A stretch of DNA of 64,000 bases from Microbacterium sulfonylureivorans (GTDB lineage: Bacteria > Actinomycetota > Actinomycetes > Actinomycetales > Microbacteriaceae): contig NZ_RJAD01000001.1 of the NCBI RefSeq assembly GCF_003999995.1, positions 1,798,001 to 1,862,000 on the forward strand, read 5' to 3'. Position 1 is the first letter of the stretch. Each line of letters begins with the position of its first letter. Shown here in pieces: positions 10,001-16,616 of the stretch. The notes below the pieces were generated by a model. That model did not search any database and was not told the origin of the DNA. It saw only the letters and a list, made by a program, of their open reading frames with translations. The translations under genes were made by a program, and so were the position numbers.

Positions 10001-10652
10001 CAAGGAGAGCCAGTACCTCGGGCTCAGCCGCTACGGACGCATCAACACGTACACCCTCGAGTACAAGAACGGCACCTCGGGGTGGACGCATCTCGCCGCC
10101 GGCATCTACCCCAAGGTCGTGCAGGAGATCCCCTTCGCAAAGGTGCAGGCGACCGCATTCCGGCTGACGATCACCGCGTCCGGCAACGCCGGCATCGACG
10201 AGTTCGAGATAGATGGCGGCGTCAACTACGCGCTCGACGCGACGGCATCCCAGTCCTCGACCTATTCCACGGCGCAAGCTTCACGTGCGGTCGACGGCCT
10301 CACGAACGGCGACTACGGAGCGGGGTCAGTCACCCACACGGGCAATGACGTCAACGCGTGGTGGCAGGTCGATCTCGGTGCTTCCCGAGCCCTCACCGTG
10401 ATCGAGGTGTTCAACCGCACCGAGCTCGTTCCGGAGCGGCTGTCGGACTACTGGGTGTTCGTGTCCGACACCCCGTTCAACACCGGCCTCACACCCAGCC
10501 AGCAGGCGAACACCAGCGGGGTATGGTCCCAGCACCTGACCACCCAGGCCGGCACCCCCACCATCGTGCCCGCACCCGCAACGGGCCGCTACATCATGGT
10601 CCAACTCAACGGCACCGGCTACCTCTCCCTCGCCGAGGTCCGCGCCTACTGA
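7059..10652 (+). CDS. Secreted parallel beta-helix (GH141-like) protein with nested binding modules
   Basis: A 1197-residue exported protein. The signal peptide ends near AHA-S (residues ~45-48). The mature start (VWAAPSGSGTTCSEAAPCSLAGAQAKVR) is the typical opening of GH141-like and related beta-helix proteins, and many coils follow (NVTIVGNEIHDVAGSGIHVG, ITNNYVHDIG, SNYIHDYMKLGMDGGGVY). Residues ~365-612 interrupt the helix with two ~120-residue repeats (QYRRTQHYTQTNG.../QYAGTQHYTETNG...) absent from the paralogue at 10762. The C-terminus has a divergent and a canonical discoidin module (~920-1050 and 1053-1197). GH141 members act on fucosyl or xylan linkages, including in pectin, but activity here is unproven. 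GAGGGA seven bases upstream supports the ATG. It is the likely complete sister of the truncated gene at the left edge. Confidence 0.82.
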   Translation: MHIGFTRSPVPVRSPRRGAAVLTVVLVTIGLVVSPLVGVAPAAHASVSDTVWAAPSGSGTTCSEAAPCSLAGAQAKVRTLTASATGDIEVVVKGGTYSLSAPVTFGPQDSGRDATHRVLWRAAAEETPVLSGATPVTNWTAGATVGGHQIWYAKAPESVTETRDLTVNGAPAVRARSDYQPNFTYDSTDNTIGRFTTPTTASSISSWKDKSAVEAVFHSTFITNRCTVGQVTKDTAAGKDVVTFADPCWYYSEWSGDFDRHSQVVNQLENAYELLDRPGEWYFDQNKVVNATEQRFYYIPRDGETMTGTDAAAVTVPQTQALLQVAGTNQTGVVERVKHLVFEGLTFADTTWKTPEYQGMSGTADDTSTQITYSGAWIGSTGVNGQYRRTQHYTQTNGASFSYSFTGTGVSFISTQDSHRGKFTYKIDNADAKESTCASTKTVYLQPCLTVVGLAPGSHTITITKVDGDFLSLDLMRAVTEGPAADDVTTSEISYNGSANGGAGNWTAQTGVAGQYAGTQHYTETNGDRFTSTFTGTGVSFVSQRASNRGSFSYSVDGGPTGSGTCESADAIAQTPCLTVAGLAPGTHTITVTKTGGQYLSVDLMRPIILPTTGTQGGFVQIQANVMITGETQICDLSNFVTMSAAVEFSRVSDITFAKNTITRVGQTALKVDRSSNNVTIVGNEIHDVAGSGIHVGGVSLTDQRPADTADRMHDITITNNYVHDIGTVYNSAVGIVAGYVDTLTISHNEIADIPYSGVSVGWGWGFQDSDGGIFGNGTNCPDRAELDTYPTGPTAAKNTTVSSNYIHDYMKLGMDGGGVYSLGAQPNSTITGNHIAHTGNYQGHQKGFYLDNGTHGYSVSNNVLEDLTVPMLLNYGGGIAASAYNTDDGGNTTDPTTTAAKAIIASAGLEPAYQYLSDESTSSNAALGATATTEHAAAGMGGANAIDGRAQTRWETPAGDTADYLEVTLPSPTWVDGVTFKESQYLGLSRYGRINTYTLEYKNGTSGWTHLAAGIYPKVVQEIPFAKVQATAFRLTITASGNAGIDEFEIDGGVNYALDATASQSSTYSTAQASRAVDGLTNGDYGAGSVTHTGNDVNAWWQVDLGASRALTVIEVFNRTELVPERLSDYWVFVSDTPFNTGLTPSQQANTSGVWSQHLTTQAGTPTIVPAPATGRYIMVQLNGTGYLSLAEVRAY
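8165..8888 (+). repeat. Two tandem CBM-like modules nested inside the beta-helix
   Basis: Two ~120-codon in-frame repeats (about 8165-8515 and 8526-8888). Shared features are the QYxxTQHYTxTNG motif, FTGTGVSF(I/V)S, a Cys pair, CLTVxGLAPGxHTITxTK and SLDLMRxxxxxP. The paralogue at 10762 runs straight from FEGLTFSHDNW to helix coils at this point, so the pair looks like an inserted, duplicated galactose-binding-like unit. Confidence 0.7.
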
Positions 10653-10761
10653 CGTGTGTCAATCGTCCGGCAAGCCGCCGGGCGCGGGCACGAAGTCGGC
10701 GCACGAAAGCACATCTCGATGTCCCGCACCCCGTGAATTCATGGGTACTCAAGGAGGAAAT

Positions 10762-13458
10762 ATGCGATCCCCATTTGTGAATGGTGCCGCGGCGGGCGCT
10801 GTCGTCGCCGTGGTCCTCGGCAGCGCCATCGTGGCGGTGACTCCCGCCGCCGCCGCACCTCTCGTGGTGCAGACCACTCTGTGGGCCGCGCCAGGAGGGA
10901 GCGGATCGACGTGTTCGCAGGCGAGCCCCTGCTCGCTGGTCGGGGCACGGGACAAGGTGCGCGATCTCAACGATGACATGACGGGTGACATCGTCGTCAA
11001 CCTGACCGACGGCAGATATGAGCTCGAAGAGCCTCTCGTCCTCGAGGAGAACGCCACGACGCATGACTCCGGTACGAACGGTTTCAACGTCATCTATCGG
11101 AATGCTCCGAACGCGACGCCCGTGCTGTCGGGTGGTGAGGTGGTGAGCGGATTCACTGAGGTTGAGGACGACGACGAGGCCGTGGACATCTATCAGGCAT
11201 CCGTCAGCGAAGGACTGAACAGCCGACAACTGTACGTCGATGGGATCCGCGCGACGCGGGCCCGAAGCACAGGAAACCCGGGGTTCGCGGCCACCACCAC
11301 GGGTTACACCGTTCCGGCTACCGGGTTCTACGCCGACATGGACGAGTGGGGGAATCAGTCCGACATCGAGGTGGCGGCGGCCCGCAGCTGGAAGCGAGCA
11401 CGGTACAGCGTCGACACGATCGACGGCACCGTCATGACCATGGACAACCCGGGCTGGGCTGATGGCGCCACCCAGCCGGAGTACGCCGCGCGCGCGATGA
11501 CGTGGATCGAGAACGCCTACGAGCTGCTCGACACCCCTGGCGAGTGGTACCTCGACCGGGGAACCGACACCCTTTTCTACATTCCTCTCCCCGATGAGGC
11601 GCCCGACGAGTCGACGTTCATTCTGGGCAGATCCGAGCAGCTGATTCGTGCAGCCGGCACGTCGGCGACGCCCCTGCACCATGTCCGGTTCGAGGGACTG
11701 ACGTTCTCGCACGACAATTGGGTCGAGCCGAGCAGTGCGACGGGATACCCCGACTTCCAAGGCGGCGCGGTGTACCGCGGACCCGGCACATGGGACGACA
11801 ACAACTACTTGACTCCCGCGGGCGTCGACTTCCGCTATGTGCAGGACGTGGTCGTGCAAGACAACATCTTCGAGCACATGTCGAACGCCGCGTTGGCGTT
11901 CGGCGCGGGGAGCCAATACAACCTCATCGACGGCAACGAATTCCGCGACATCTCCGGCAACGGGATCAACCTGGGCGGTATCACCAAGGCCGACCATCAT
12001 CCCACCGACCCCGCGGCGATCGTCAAGAACAACACCGTCAGCAACAACGAGCTGACAACAGTCGGCGCCGAGTACCAGGACAATCCCGCGATATTCGTCG
12101 GATACACGCAGGGTTCGCGGATCGCGCACAACACGATCTCTGACGTCCCCTATACGGGCATCTCAATGGGGTGGGGGTGGGGGTACATCGACCAGCTCGG
12201 CACGTCGGTGGCGAAGCAGAACGTCATCCAGGGCAACCTCATCTACGACATCATGAAGTCGGTCCACGACGGAGGTGCGATCTATACGCTCGGCAGCCAG
12301 CCCGGGTCGAAAGTCGTCGACAACTACGCATACGCCGACCACTTCCCCTACGGATTCCTCTACCGCGACAACGGCTCTGCCGGCTTCCTCGACTCCAACA
12401 ACGTCATCAGCAACGAAGACAGCGGCACGGATCGCTGGTATTTCGTCAACATGACCGCCGGCGGCTACTGGAACCCGAAGAACAACCACGCCGAAGGCAA
12501 CTTCTACTCGAGCGGCCTCTCCGCAGTAGGAACGGGTGGCTCCAACACGCTCGGCACGAACACGTCCGTGGCATCGTTCGCATGGCCCGCCCCCGCTTTG
12601 GCCGTCATCGACGAGGCAGGCGTCGGCGGCGTCGACATCACGCCCACCACCGCCGGGGAGGTTCCCCTCTCGCGGGGAAAGGCGGCGGTGGCATCCAGCA
12701 CCTACTCGGCCGCCTATTCGGCAGACAAAGCAGTGGACGGAAACCCCGCGACGCGCTGGGCGCAAGCCTCCGGTGCGGCAGATCCTTCGTCCCTCACCGT
12801 GGACCTCGGCGAACCGTTCGTCATCGCGAGTACCGCCACGTCGTACTACTTCCACCTCGGCAAGGGAGTCAAGTACAAGATCGAGTACTCCACCGACAAC
12901 GCGACCTGGTCCACTTACGTCGACAAGACGGCCAAATTCTCGGTCCCAGGGCGCGACACTGCCGCCGGTGAGGTGGTTGCTCGGTATATGAGGATCACCT
13001 TTACGGCCACCCAGGCTCAAGGCGGAAGCATCTTCGAGTTCGACGTCTTCGGATGGCCCGTCCCGCCTGTGTCGCAGGGCAAGTCGGCCACGGCGTCGTC
13101 GACCTACTCTGCGGCATTCGATGCGAGCAAGGCCGTCGACGCAGATGCGGCATCGCGATGGGCGCAGGCGTCCGGTGCGGCCGATCCGTCGTGGTTGAAG
13201 GTCGACCTCGGCGCGAACCACACCATCTCCAAAACCGAGACCACGGCCTATCTGCATTCCGGGCTCGGGGTGAAGTACAAGATCGAGTACTCCACCGACA
13301 ACACCACGTGGACGACCTTCGTCGACAGGACATCAGCCTTCTCGACACCCGGGACGGATACCCCTGCCTCACCGGTCACGGCGCGCTATGTGAGGATCAC
13401 CCTGACGGCGACGCAGGGGCAGGGCGGGAGCGTCTACGACTTCAAGGTGTGGGAATGA
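10762..13458 (+). CDS. Secreted parallel beta-helix (GH141-like) protein with two discoidin modules
   Basis: An 898-residue secreted protein. The start is ATG 10762 because AAGGAGG (10751-10757) sits four bases before it and a clean signal peptide follows (residues ~1-33, ending ITPAAAA-type); an upstream in-frame ATG at 10654 has no such support. The mature protein opens with LWAAPGGSGSTCSQASPCSLVGARDKVR and continues as right-handed beta-helix coils (VQDNIFEHMSNAALAFG, SNNELTTVG, ISMGWGWGYID), closely parallel to the 7059 protein but without its nested repeats. Two ~130-residue F5/8-type modules close it (from ~634 and ~770), each with TYSAA...A(V)D...RWAQASGAADPS and KYKIEYSTDN. They are a different subtype from the PWWQVDL modules of its neighbours. 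It is probably an extracellular glycan-active enzyme of the same degradation set. Confidence 0.82.
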   Translation: MRSPFVNGAAAGAVVAVVLGSAIVAVTPAAAAPLVVQTTLWAAPGGSGSTCSQASPCSLVGARDKVRDLNDDMTGDIVVNLTDGRYELEEPLVLEENATTHDSGTNGFNVIYRNAPNATPVLSGGEVVSGFTEVEDDDEAVDIYQASVSEGLNSRQLYVDGIRATRARSTGNPGFAATTTGYTVPATGFYADMDEWGNQSDIEVAAARSWKRARYSVDTIDGTVMTMDNPGWADGATQPEYAARAMTWIENAYELLDTPGEWYLDRGTDTLFYIPLPDEAPDESTFILGRSEQLIRAAGTSATPLHHVRFEGLTFSHDNWVEPSSATGYPDFQGGAVYRGPGTWDDNNYLTPAGVDFRYVQDVVVQDNIFEHMSNAALAFGAGSQYNLIDGNEFRDISGNGINLGGITKADHHPTDPAAIVKNNTVSNNELTTVGAEYQDNPAIFVGYTQGSRIAHNTISDVPYTGISMGWGWGYIDQLGTSVAKQNVIQGNLIYDIMKSVHDGGAIYTLGSQPGSKVVDNYAYADHFPYGFLYRDNGSAGFLDSNNVISNEDSGTDRWYFVNMTAGGYWNPKNNHAEGNFYSSGLSAVGTGGSNTLGTNTSVASFAWPAPALAVIDEAGVGGVDITPTTAGEVPLSRGKAAVASSTYSAAYSADKAVDGNPATRWAQASGAADPSSLTVDLGEPFVIASTATSYYFHLGKGVKYKIEYSTDNATWSTYVDKTAKFSVPGRDTAAGEVVARYMRITFTATQAQGGSIFEFDVFGWPVPPVSQGKSATASSTYSAAFDASKAVDADAASRWAQASGAADPSWLKVDLGANHTISKTETTAYLHSGLGVKYKIEYSTDNTTWTTFVDRTSAFSTPGTDTPASPVTARYVRITLTATQGQGGSVYDFKVWE

Positions 13459-13782
13459 CACAGAGCGCCACCGCACACCCTGGGAAGGTAGCCGGATGAC
13501 GGTATAGATCCAACCGTCACCGCCCCTTCGAGCCGGATCGAACCCTTGTCAGACGGGTTCGATCCGGCTCGATTCGCTGGGAACCGTCTCCTTCCTCTAC
13601 GCGTGGGCATGGGCGCGGCGTGGTCCGGGCTTTGGGTGCACACGGTCACGCGGGACCTTCGGACTGCGCTGCTCGCCCACGCGGCGCCATGATCAAGGCA
13701 CGGACTGCCGAACGAACCCGCTCCTGCGTCGCGGGTTGGCGGCCGGTGCCGCGCTGGGGATGCCCGCTCTGGAGGAGTTCGA
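13459..13782. other. Intergenic region before arsA
   Basis: A 324-base gap with the strong hairpin at 13530-13570 and an imperfect copy (GGGACCTTCGGACT, 13652-13665) of the 14-mer found at 19179 and 23120. The last ~100 bases are open in a frame ending at 13786 with an Ala/Leu/Gly-rich tail (LLRRGLAAGAALGMPALEE). That could be the remnant of a gene once overlapping arsA, but I cannot identify it. Confidence 0.35.
13530..13570. terminator. Strong 16-bp stem terminator
   Basis: GAGCCGGATCGAACCC (13530-13545) pairs perfectly with GGGTTCGATCCGGCTC (13555-13570) across a 9-base loop. It lies 71 bases after the beta-helix stop at 13458. A perfect 16-bp stem of this kind is a likely intrinsic terminator even without a T-run. 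Confidence 0.75.
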
Positions 13783-15552
13783 ATGATCATGCGGTACCTG
13801 AACGATGCGCCCCGATTCCTCTTCTTCACGGGGAAGGGCGGCGTCGGGAAGACATCGGTGGCGTGCGCGACGGCGGTCGACCTCGCGATGCGCGGGCAGC
13901 ATGTGCTGCTTGTGAGTACCGACCCGGCATCCAACCTCGGTCAGGTGTTCGGCATCACGATCGGCGATCACCTCACGGACATCCCGTCGGTGCCCCGCCT
14001 GACCGCGCTGGAGATCGATCCGGAACAGGCTGTCGACGCCTATCGGGAGCGGATCATCGGGCCGCTGCGAGGGGTTCTGCCCGAGACGGAGCTCGCCGGA
14101 ATCACCGAGGGCCTGTCGGGATCCTGCACCACCGAGATCGCATCCTTCGACGAGTTCACTCGACTGCTGACCGACGACTCCGTCTATGAGAAGTATGAGC
14201 ATGTCATCTTCGACACCGCCCCCACCGGCCACACGATCCGCCTCTTGCAGCTGCCGGGGTCGTGGACCGCGTTCCTCTCCGCCGGCGGCGATGCGTCGTG
14301 TCTCGGTCCGCTCGCCGGTCTCGACACGCGCCGCGCGACGTACGAGGCCGCCGTCGCGGCGCTCACCGACCCCACCCGCACCAGGCTGGTCCTGGTTGCC
14401 CGCCCTCAGCACTCCGCGTTCAAGGAGATCGAGCGGACGTTCTCCGAGCTCACGGCGATCGGCATGACGGACGGCTTCGTCGTGATCAACGGCGTCCTTC
14501 CCGACCGTGCCGGCGATGAGCCGATCGCCGTCGCTCTGCGCTCGCGGGAGGCCGCGGCGATCTCGGCCATGCCGGCGGCGATCGCCGACCTGCCGCGAGA
14601 TGTCTTGGAGCTCAAGACGGGGAACGTGGTCGGCGTCGATGCGCTGCGCGGATTCTTCGGACAAGACTGCTCTGATGCGGCGGACGCCGATGCGGTCGAG
14701 ATCCCGGACGGCGCCGAGGCATCCCTGGCGGTGCTTGTGGATGAGATCGAGGGCGACGGTCACGGGCTTGTGATGTGCATGGGCAAGGGCGGAGTCGGCA
14801 AGACGACGATCGCTTCGGCCGTCGCACTCGCACTTGCCGATCGCGGCCACGATGTGCTCCTCACGACTACCGACCCCGCCGCTCACCTCACCGACACGCT
14901 CGGCGGGGTGGTCGAAGGCCTCACCGTGTCGCGGATCGATCCCGAGAGCGCGCTTGAGCAGTACCGGGCGCACGTCATGGCCACCAAAGGCAAGGAGCTG
15001 GATGAGGAGGGTCGGGCGGCCCTGGCCGAGGATCTGATGTCACCGTGCACCGCGGAGGTCGCGGTCTTCCAGCAGTTCTCCCGGGCGGTCCATGATTCGC
15101 GTCGCGCATTCGTCGTCATGGACACCGCCCCCACGGGCCACACCTTGCTGCTGCTGGACGCGGCCGGCTCGTATCACCGGGAGATCGCACGTCAGATGGG
15201 GTCGGCGAACATGACGTACTCGACACCGTTGATGCGCCTTCAGGATCCGGTGCAGACCAAGATCATCATCGTCACCCTCGCGGAGACGACCCCCGTGCTG
15301 GAAGCGACCGCTCTGCAGGACGACCTCGAACGGGCCGGCATCCACCCGTGGGCATGGGTCGTGAACAACTCCATCGCCGCGGCGCACCCCGAGTCGGCGT
15401 TTCTCCGCACCCGCGCCCGGAACGAGGTCGCACAGATCGCGCGGGTCCGGATGTTGGCGGATCGTTTCGCGGTGGTCCCGCTGCTGTCGGAAGAGCCGAT
15501 CGGCGTCGCTCGGCTGTCTGCGTTGACTCGCGGCATCCCGCAGCACGCATAG
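13783..15552 (+). CDS. arsA: ArsA-type arsenite/metalloid-driving ATPase, two-domain
   Basis: A 589-residue ATPase, matching the length of the classic two-half ArsA (about 583). Each half has a deviant Walker A (GKGGVGKTSVAC near residue 13; GKGGVGKTTIAS near 332) and the signature DTAPTGHT. The three thiols that form the allosteric As(III)/Sb(III) site in ArsA are all present: C115 (SGSCTTEIASF), C173 (ASCLGPL) and C422 (SPCTAEVAVF). GGAGGAG five bases upstream supports the ATG. In known systems ArsA powers the ArsB efflux pump and receives arsenite from ArsD. Neither an arsB/acr3 nor an arsD is visible here, so its pump must be elsewhere or it has another client. The thiol-chemistry cluster starts just downstream on the same strand but has its own operator. 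Confidence 0.88.
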   Translation: MIMRYLNDAPRFLFFTGKGGVGKTSVACATAVDLAMRGQHVLLVSTDPASNLGQVFGITIGDHLTDIPSVPRLTALEIDPEQAVDAYRERIIGPLRGVLPETELAGITEGLSGSCTTEIASFDEFTRLLTDDSVYEKYEHVIFDTAPTGHTIRLLQLPGSWTAFLSAGGDASCLGPLAGLDTRRATYEAAVAALTDPTRTRLVLVARPQHSAFKEIERTFSELTAIGMTDGFVVINGVLPDRAGDEPIAVALRSREAAAISAMPAAIADLPRDVLELKTGNVVGVDALRGFFGQDCSDAADADAVEIPDGAEASLAVLVDEIEGDGHGLVMCMGKGGVGKTTIASAVALALADRGHDVLLTTTDPAAHLTDTLGGVVEGLTVSRIDPESALEQYRAHVMATKGKELDEEGRAALAEDLMSPCTAEVAVFQQFSRAVHDSRRAFVVMDTAPTGHTLLLLDAAGSYHREIARQMGSANMTYSTPLMRLQDPVQTKIIIVTLAETTPVLEATALQDDLERAGIHPWAWVVNNSIAAAHPESAFLRTRARNEVAQIARVRMLADRFAVVPLLSEEPIGVARLSALTRGIPQHA

Positions 15553-15601
15553 CGCGACGGGGCCCTGGCGTGCCCGCATCCTCCCGTGCGCGCGAAGGGA
15601 G

Positions 15602-15618
15602 CCGGCGTCGTTCGCCGG
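15602..15618 (+). terminator. Short hairpin after arsA
   Basis: CCGGCG (15602-15607) and CGCCGG (15613-15618) pair across TCGTT. It sits about 50 bases after the arsA stop and 11 bases before the CsoR-type operator, so it may separate the two transcription units. Confidence 0.35.
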
Positions 15619-15628
15619 ACGATTCGCG

Positions 15629-15644
15629 ATACCCCAGGGGGTAT
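15629..15644. promoter_or_regulatory. CsoR/CstR-type operator 1
   Basis: ATACCCC-AG-GGGGTAT is a perfect 7-2-7 palindrome of the form recognised by CsoR/CstR-family repressors (G/C tracts flanked by ATA/TAT). It overlaps a possible -10 (TATGTT, 15642-15647) 40 bases before the first gene of the sulfur operon, so bound repressor would block transcription. Two related operators (16218-16233, 19116-19131) and two CstR-like genes lie in the same cluster. Confidence 0.8.
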
Positions 15645-15683
15645 GTTATCGTGGTCGATATCGATCAGGAAAGAGGTGTCCCG

Positions 15684-15815
15684 ATGTGCAGTCGAGTGAC
15701 GTGCAGCGTCTGCGGCAAGGCGACCTGGGAGGGTTGCGGTCAGCACGTGGAGGAGGCTCTGCGGGGCGTCGCACAAGATCAGCTCTGCGCGGGGCATGAC
15801 GATGTCGCGGCCTGA
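15684..15815 (+). CDS. Tiny Cys-rich protein, CGK/CGQH family (copy 1)
   Basis: A 43-residue protein starting MCSRVTCSVCGKATWEG and continuing CGQHVEEALRGVAQDQ with a final CAGH. It is clearly related to the 53-residue protein at 18586: both have MCxxVTCxxCGKxTW, GCGQHV, RGV and CxGH. Five Cys and two His at fixed places suggest a small zinc or other metal knuckle, or a thiol carrier. I do not recognise a described function. It is the first gene after operator 1, with AGAGG upstream, and overlaps the rhodanese lipoprotein gene by 20 bases, so the two are probably co-translated. The setting suggests a role in persulfide or thiol stress. Confidence 0.75.
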   Translation: MCSRVTCSVCGKATWEGCGQHVEEALRGVAQDQLCAGHDDVAA

Positions 15816-16176
15816 TCGTCTGCGTTCGCTGACCCTCGGGGTCGCGTCGATCGCGCTGGCGCTCGGGGCGAGCGGCTGCGCGGCTTCGCCGGCGTCGATC
15901 GCCCTCGACGCCGACGCAGTGGTCGTGGATGTCCGCACTCCGGCCGAGTACGCGGCCGGGCACCTTGAGGGTGCCGTCAACATCGACTATCAGTCGCCGT
16001 CGTTCGCGAGCGAGGTGTCCGAGCTCGACTCCGACGCCGACTACGTCGTCTATTGCCAGTCCGGCAACCGCTCGGCCCAGGCAGCCTCCGCCATGGTCGC
16101 CGCCGACCTCTCGGTCCAGGACGCCGGGAGCATCGACGAAGCCGCAGGAGCCACCGGCTTGCCGGTCGTTCCGTAA
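15796..16176 (+). CDS. Rhodanese-domain lipoprotein
   Basis: A 126-residue lipoprotein. The N-terminus has a basic start and hydrophobic core ending in a lipobox (LGASGC, Cys28), so the mature part should be anchored outside the membrane. The rest is one rhodanese-like domain with VVDVRTPAEYAAGHLEGAVN and an active-site loop CQSGNRS (Cys87). Rhodaneses carry sulfane sulfur as a cysteine persulfide. It overlaps the Cys-rich microprotein gene and is followed by operator 2 and a thioredoxin gene. An alternative start at ATG 15802 would remove two residues. An extracytoplasmic sulfurtransferase in a CstR-type cluster fits sulfide or polysulfide handling at the cell surface. Confidence 0.85.
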   Translation: MTMSRPDRLRSLTLGVASIALALGASGCAASPASIALDADAVVVDVRTPAEYAAGHLEGAVNIDYQSPSFASEVSELDSDADYVVYCQSGNRSAQAASAMVAADLSVQDAGSIDEAAGATGLPVVP

Positions 16177-16217
16177 CCATCACCTTCGACATCGCCGGCA
16201 GAAGTCTGCCTCGAAAA

Positions 16218-16233
16218 ATACCCTAGGCGGTAA
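16218..16233. promoter_or_regulatory. CsoR/CstR-type operator 2 (imperfect)
   Basis: ATACCCTAGGCGGTAA keeps the ATACCC...GGTA pattern of the operators at 15629 and 19116 but is less symmetric. It ends two bases before the thioredoxin ATG and includes its ribosome-binding site, so it could allow separate control of the distal genes. Confidence 0.6.
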
Positions 16234-16235
16234 TC

Positions 16236-16616
16236 ATGCCGACAACTGAGATGAGCGAGACCGCACTCCCGGCCGCGATCGCTGAAAACGACATCGTGTT
16301 CCTCGACTTCTGGGCGGCCTGGTGCAGCCCGTGCCGCACGTTCGCGCCCGTCTTCGAGCGCGCGTCCGAGGCGAACCCGGACATCGTGTTCGGGAAGATC
16401 GACACCGAGACCGAACGTGGCCTTGCCGCAGCGTTCCAGATCCGCTCCATCCCCACATTGATGGTCTTCCGTTCGGGCATCCTGGTCTTCTCGCAGCCGG
16501 GAGCGCTGGCCGCGCCCCAGTTGGATGAGCTCATCGATGCTGTCCGGGCCCTTGACATGGACGCCGTGCGCGCCGAGATCGCGCGCGCGACCGAGGCTGC
16601 CGAGGTCGTGCGATGA
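16236..16616 (+). CDS. Thioredoxin-like protein
   Basis: A 126-residue cytoplasmic thioredoxin fold with FLDFWAAWCSPCRTFAPVFE (redox Cys30 and Cys33; WCSPC rather than WCGPC), the cis-Pro region RSIPTLMVF, and a short helical C-terminal tail. It would reduce disulfides or persulfides, for example those on rhodanese or the reductase encoded next. The stop overlaps the ATG of the reductase gene (ATGA at 16613-16616), showing translational coupling. Regulation by the CstR-like repressors is suggested by operator 2 directly upstream. Confidence 0.88.
   Translation: MPTTEMSETALPAAIAENDIVFLDFWAAWCSPCRTFAPVFERASEANPDIVFGKIDTETERGLAAAFQIRSIPTLMVFRSGILVFSQPGALAAPQLDELIDAVRALDMDAVRAEIARATEAAEVVR

Noticed and set aside
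7053..10277. A 1074-codon open frame on the minus strand inside the beta-helix gene
   Set aside because: Its translation is Arg/Gly/Val-rich with no family motif; the plus-strand gene has a signal peptide and clear domains. Long antisense frames are common in high-G+C DNA.
10654..10761. Upstream ATG extension of the second beta-helix gene
   Set aside because: It lacks a ribosome-binding site and would place 36 polar residues before a good signal peptide; ATG 10762 has AAGGAGG.
13555..13570. GGTTCGATCC-like sequence resembling a tRNA T-arm
   Set aside because: It is one arm of a perfect 16-bp hairpin, lacks one base of the T-loop consensus, and no other tRNA arms are present.
13693..14973. 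A 426-codon minus-strand open frame over arsA
   Set aside because: It mirrors arsA codons; arsA has full ATPase motifs on the plus strand.
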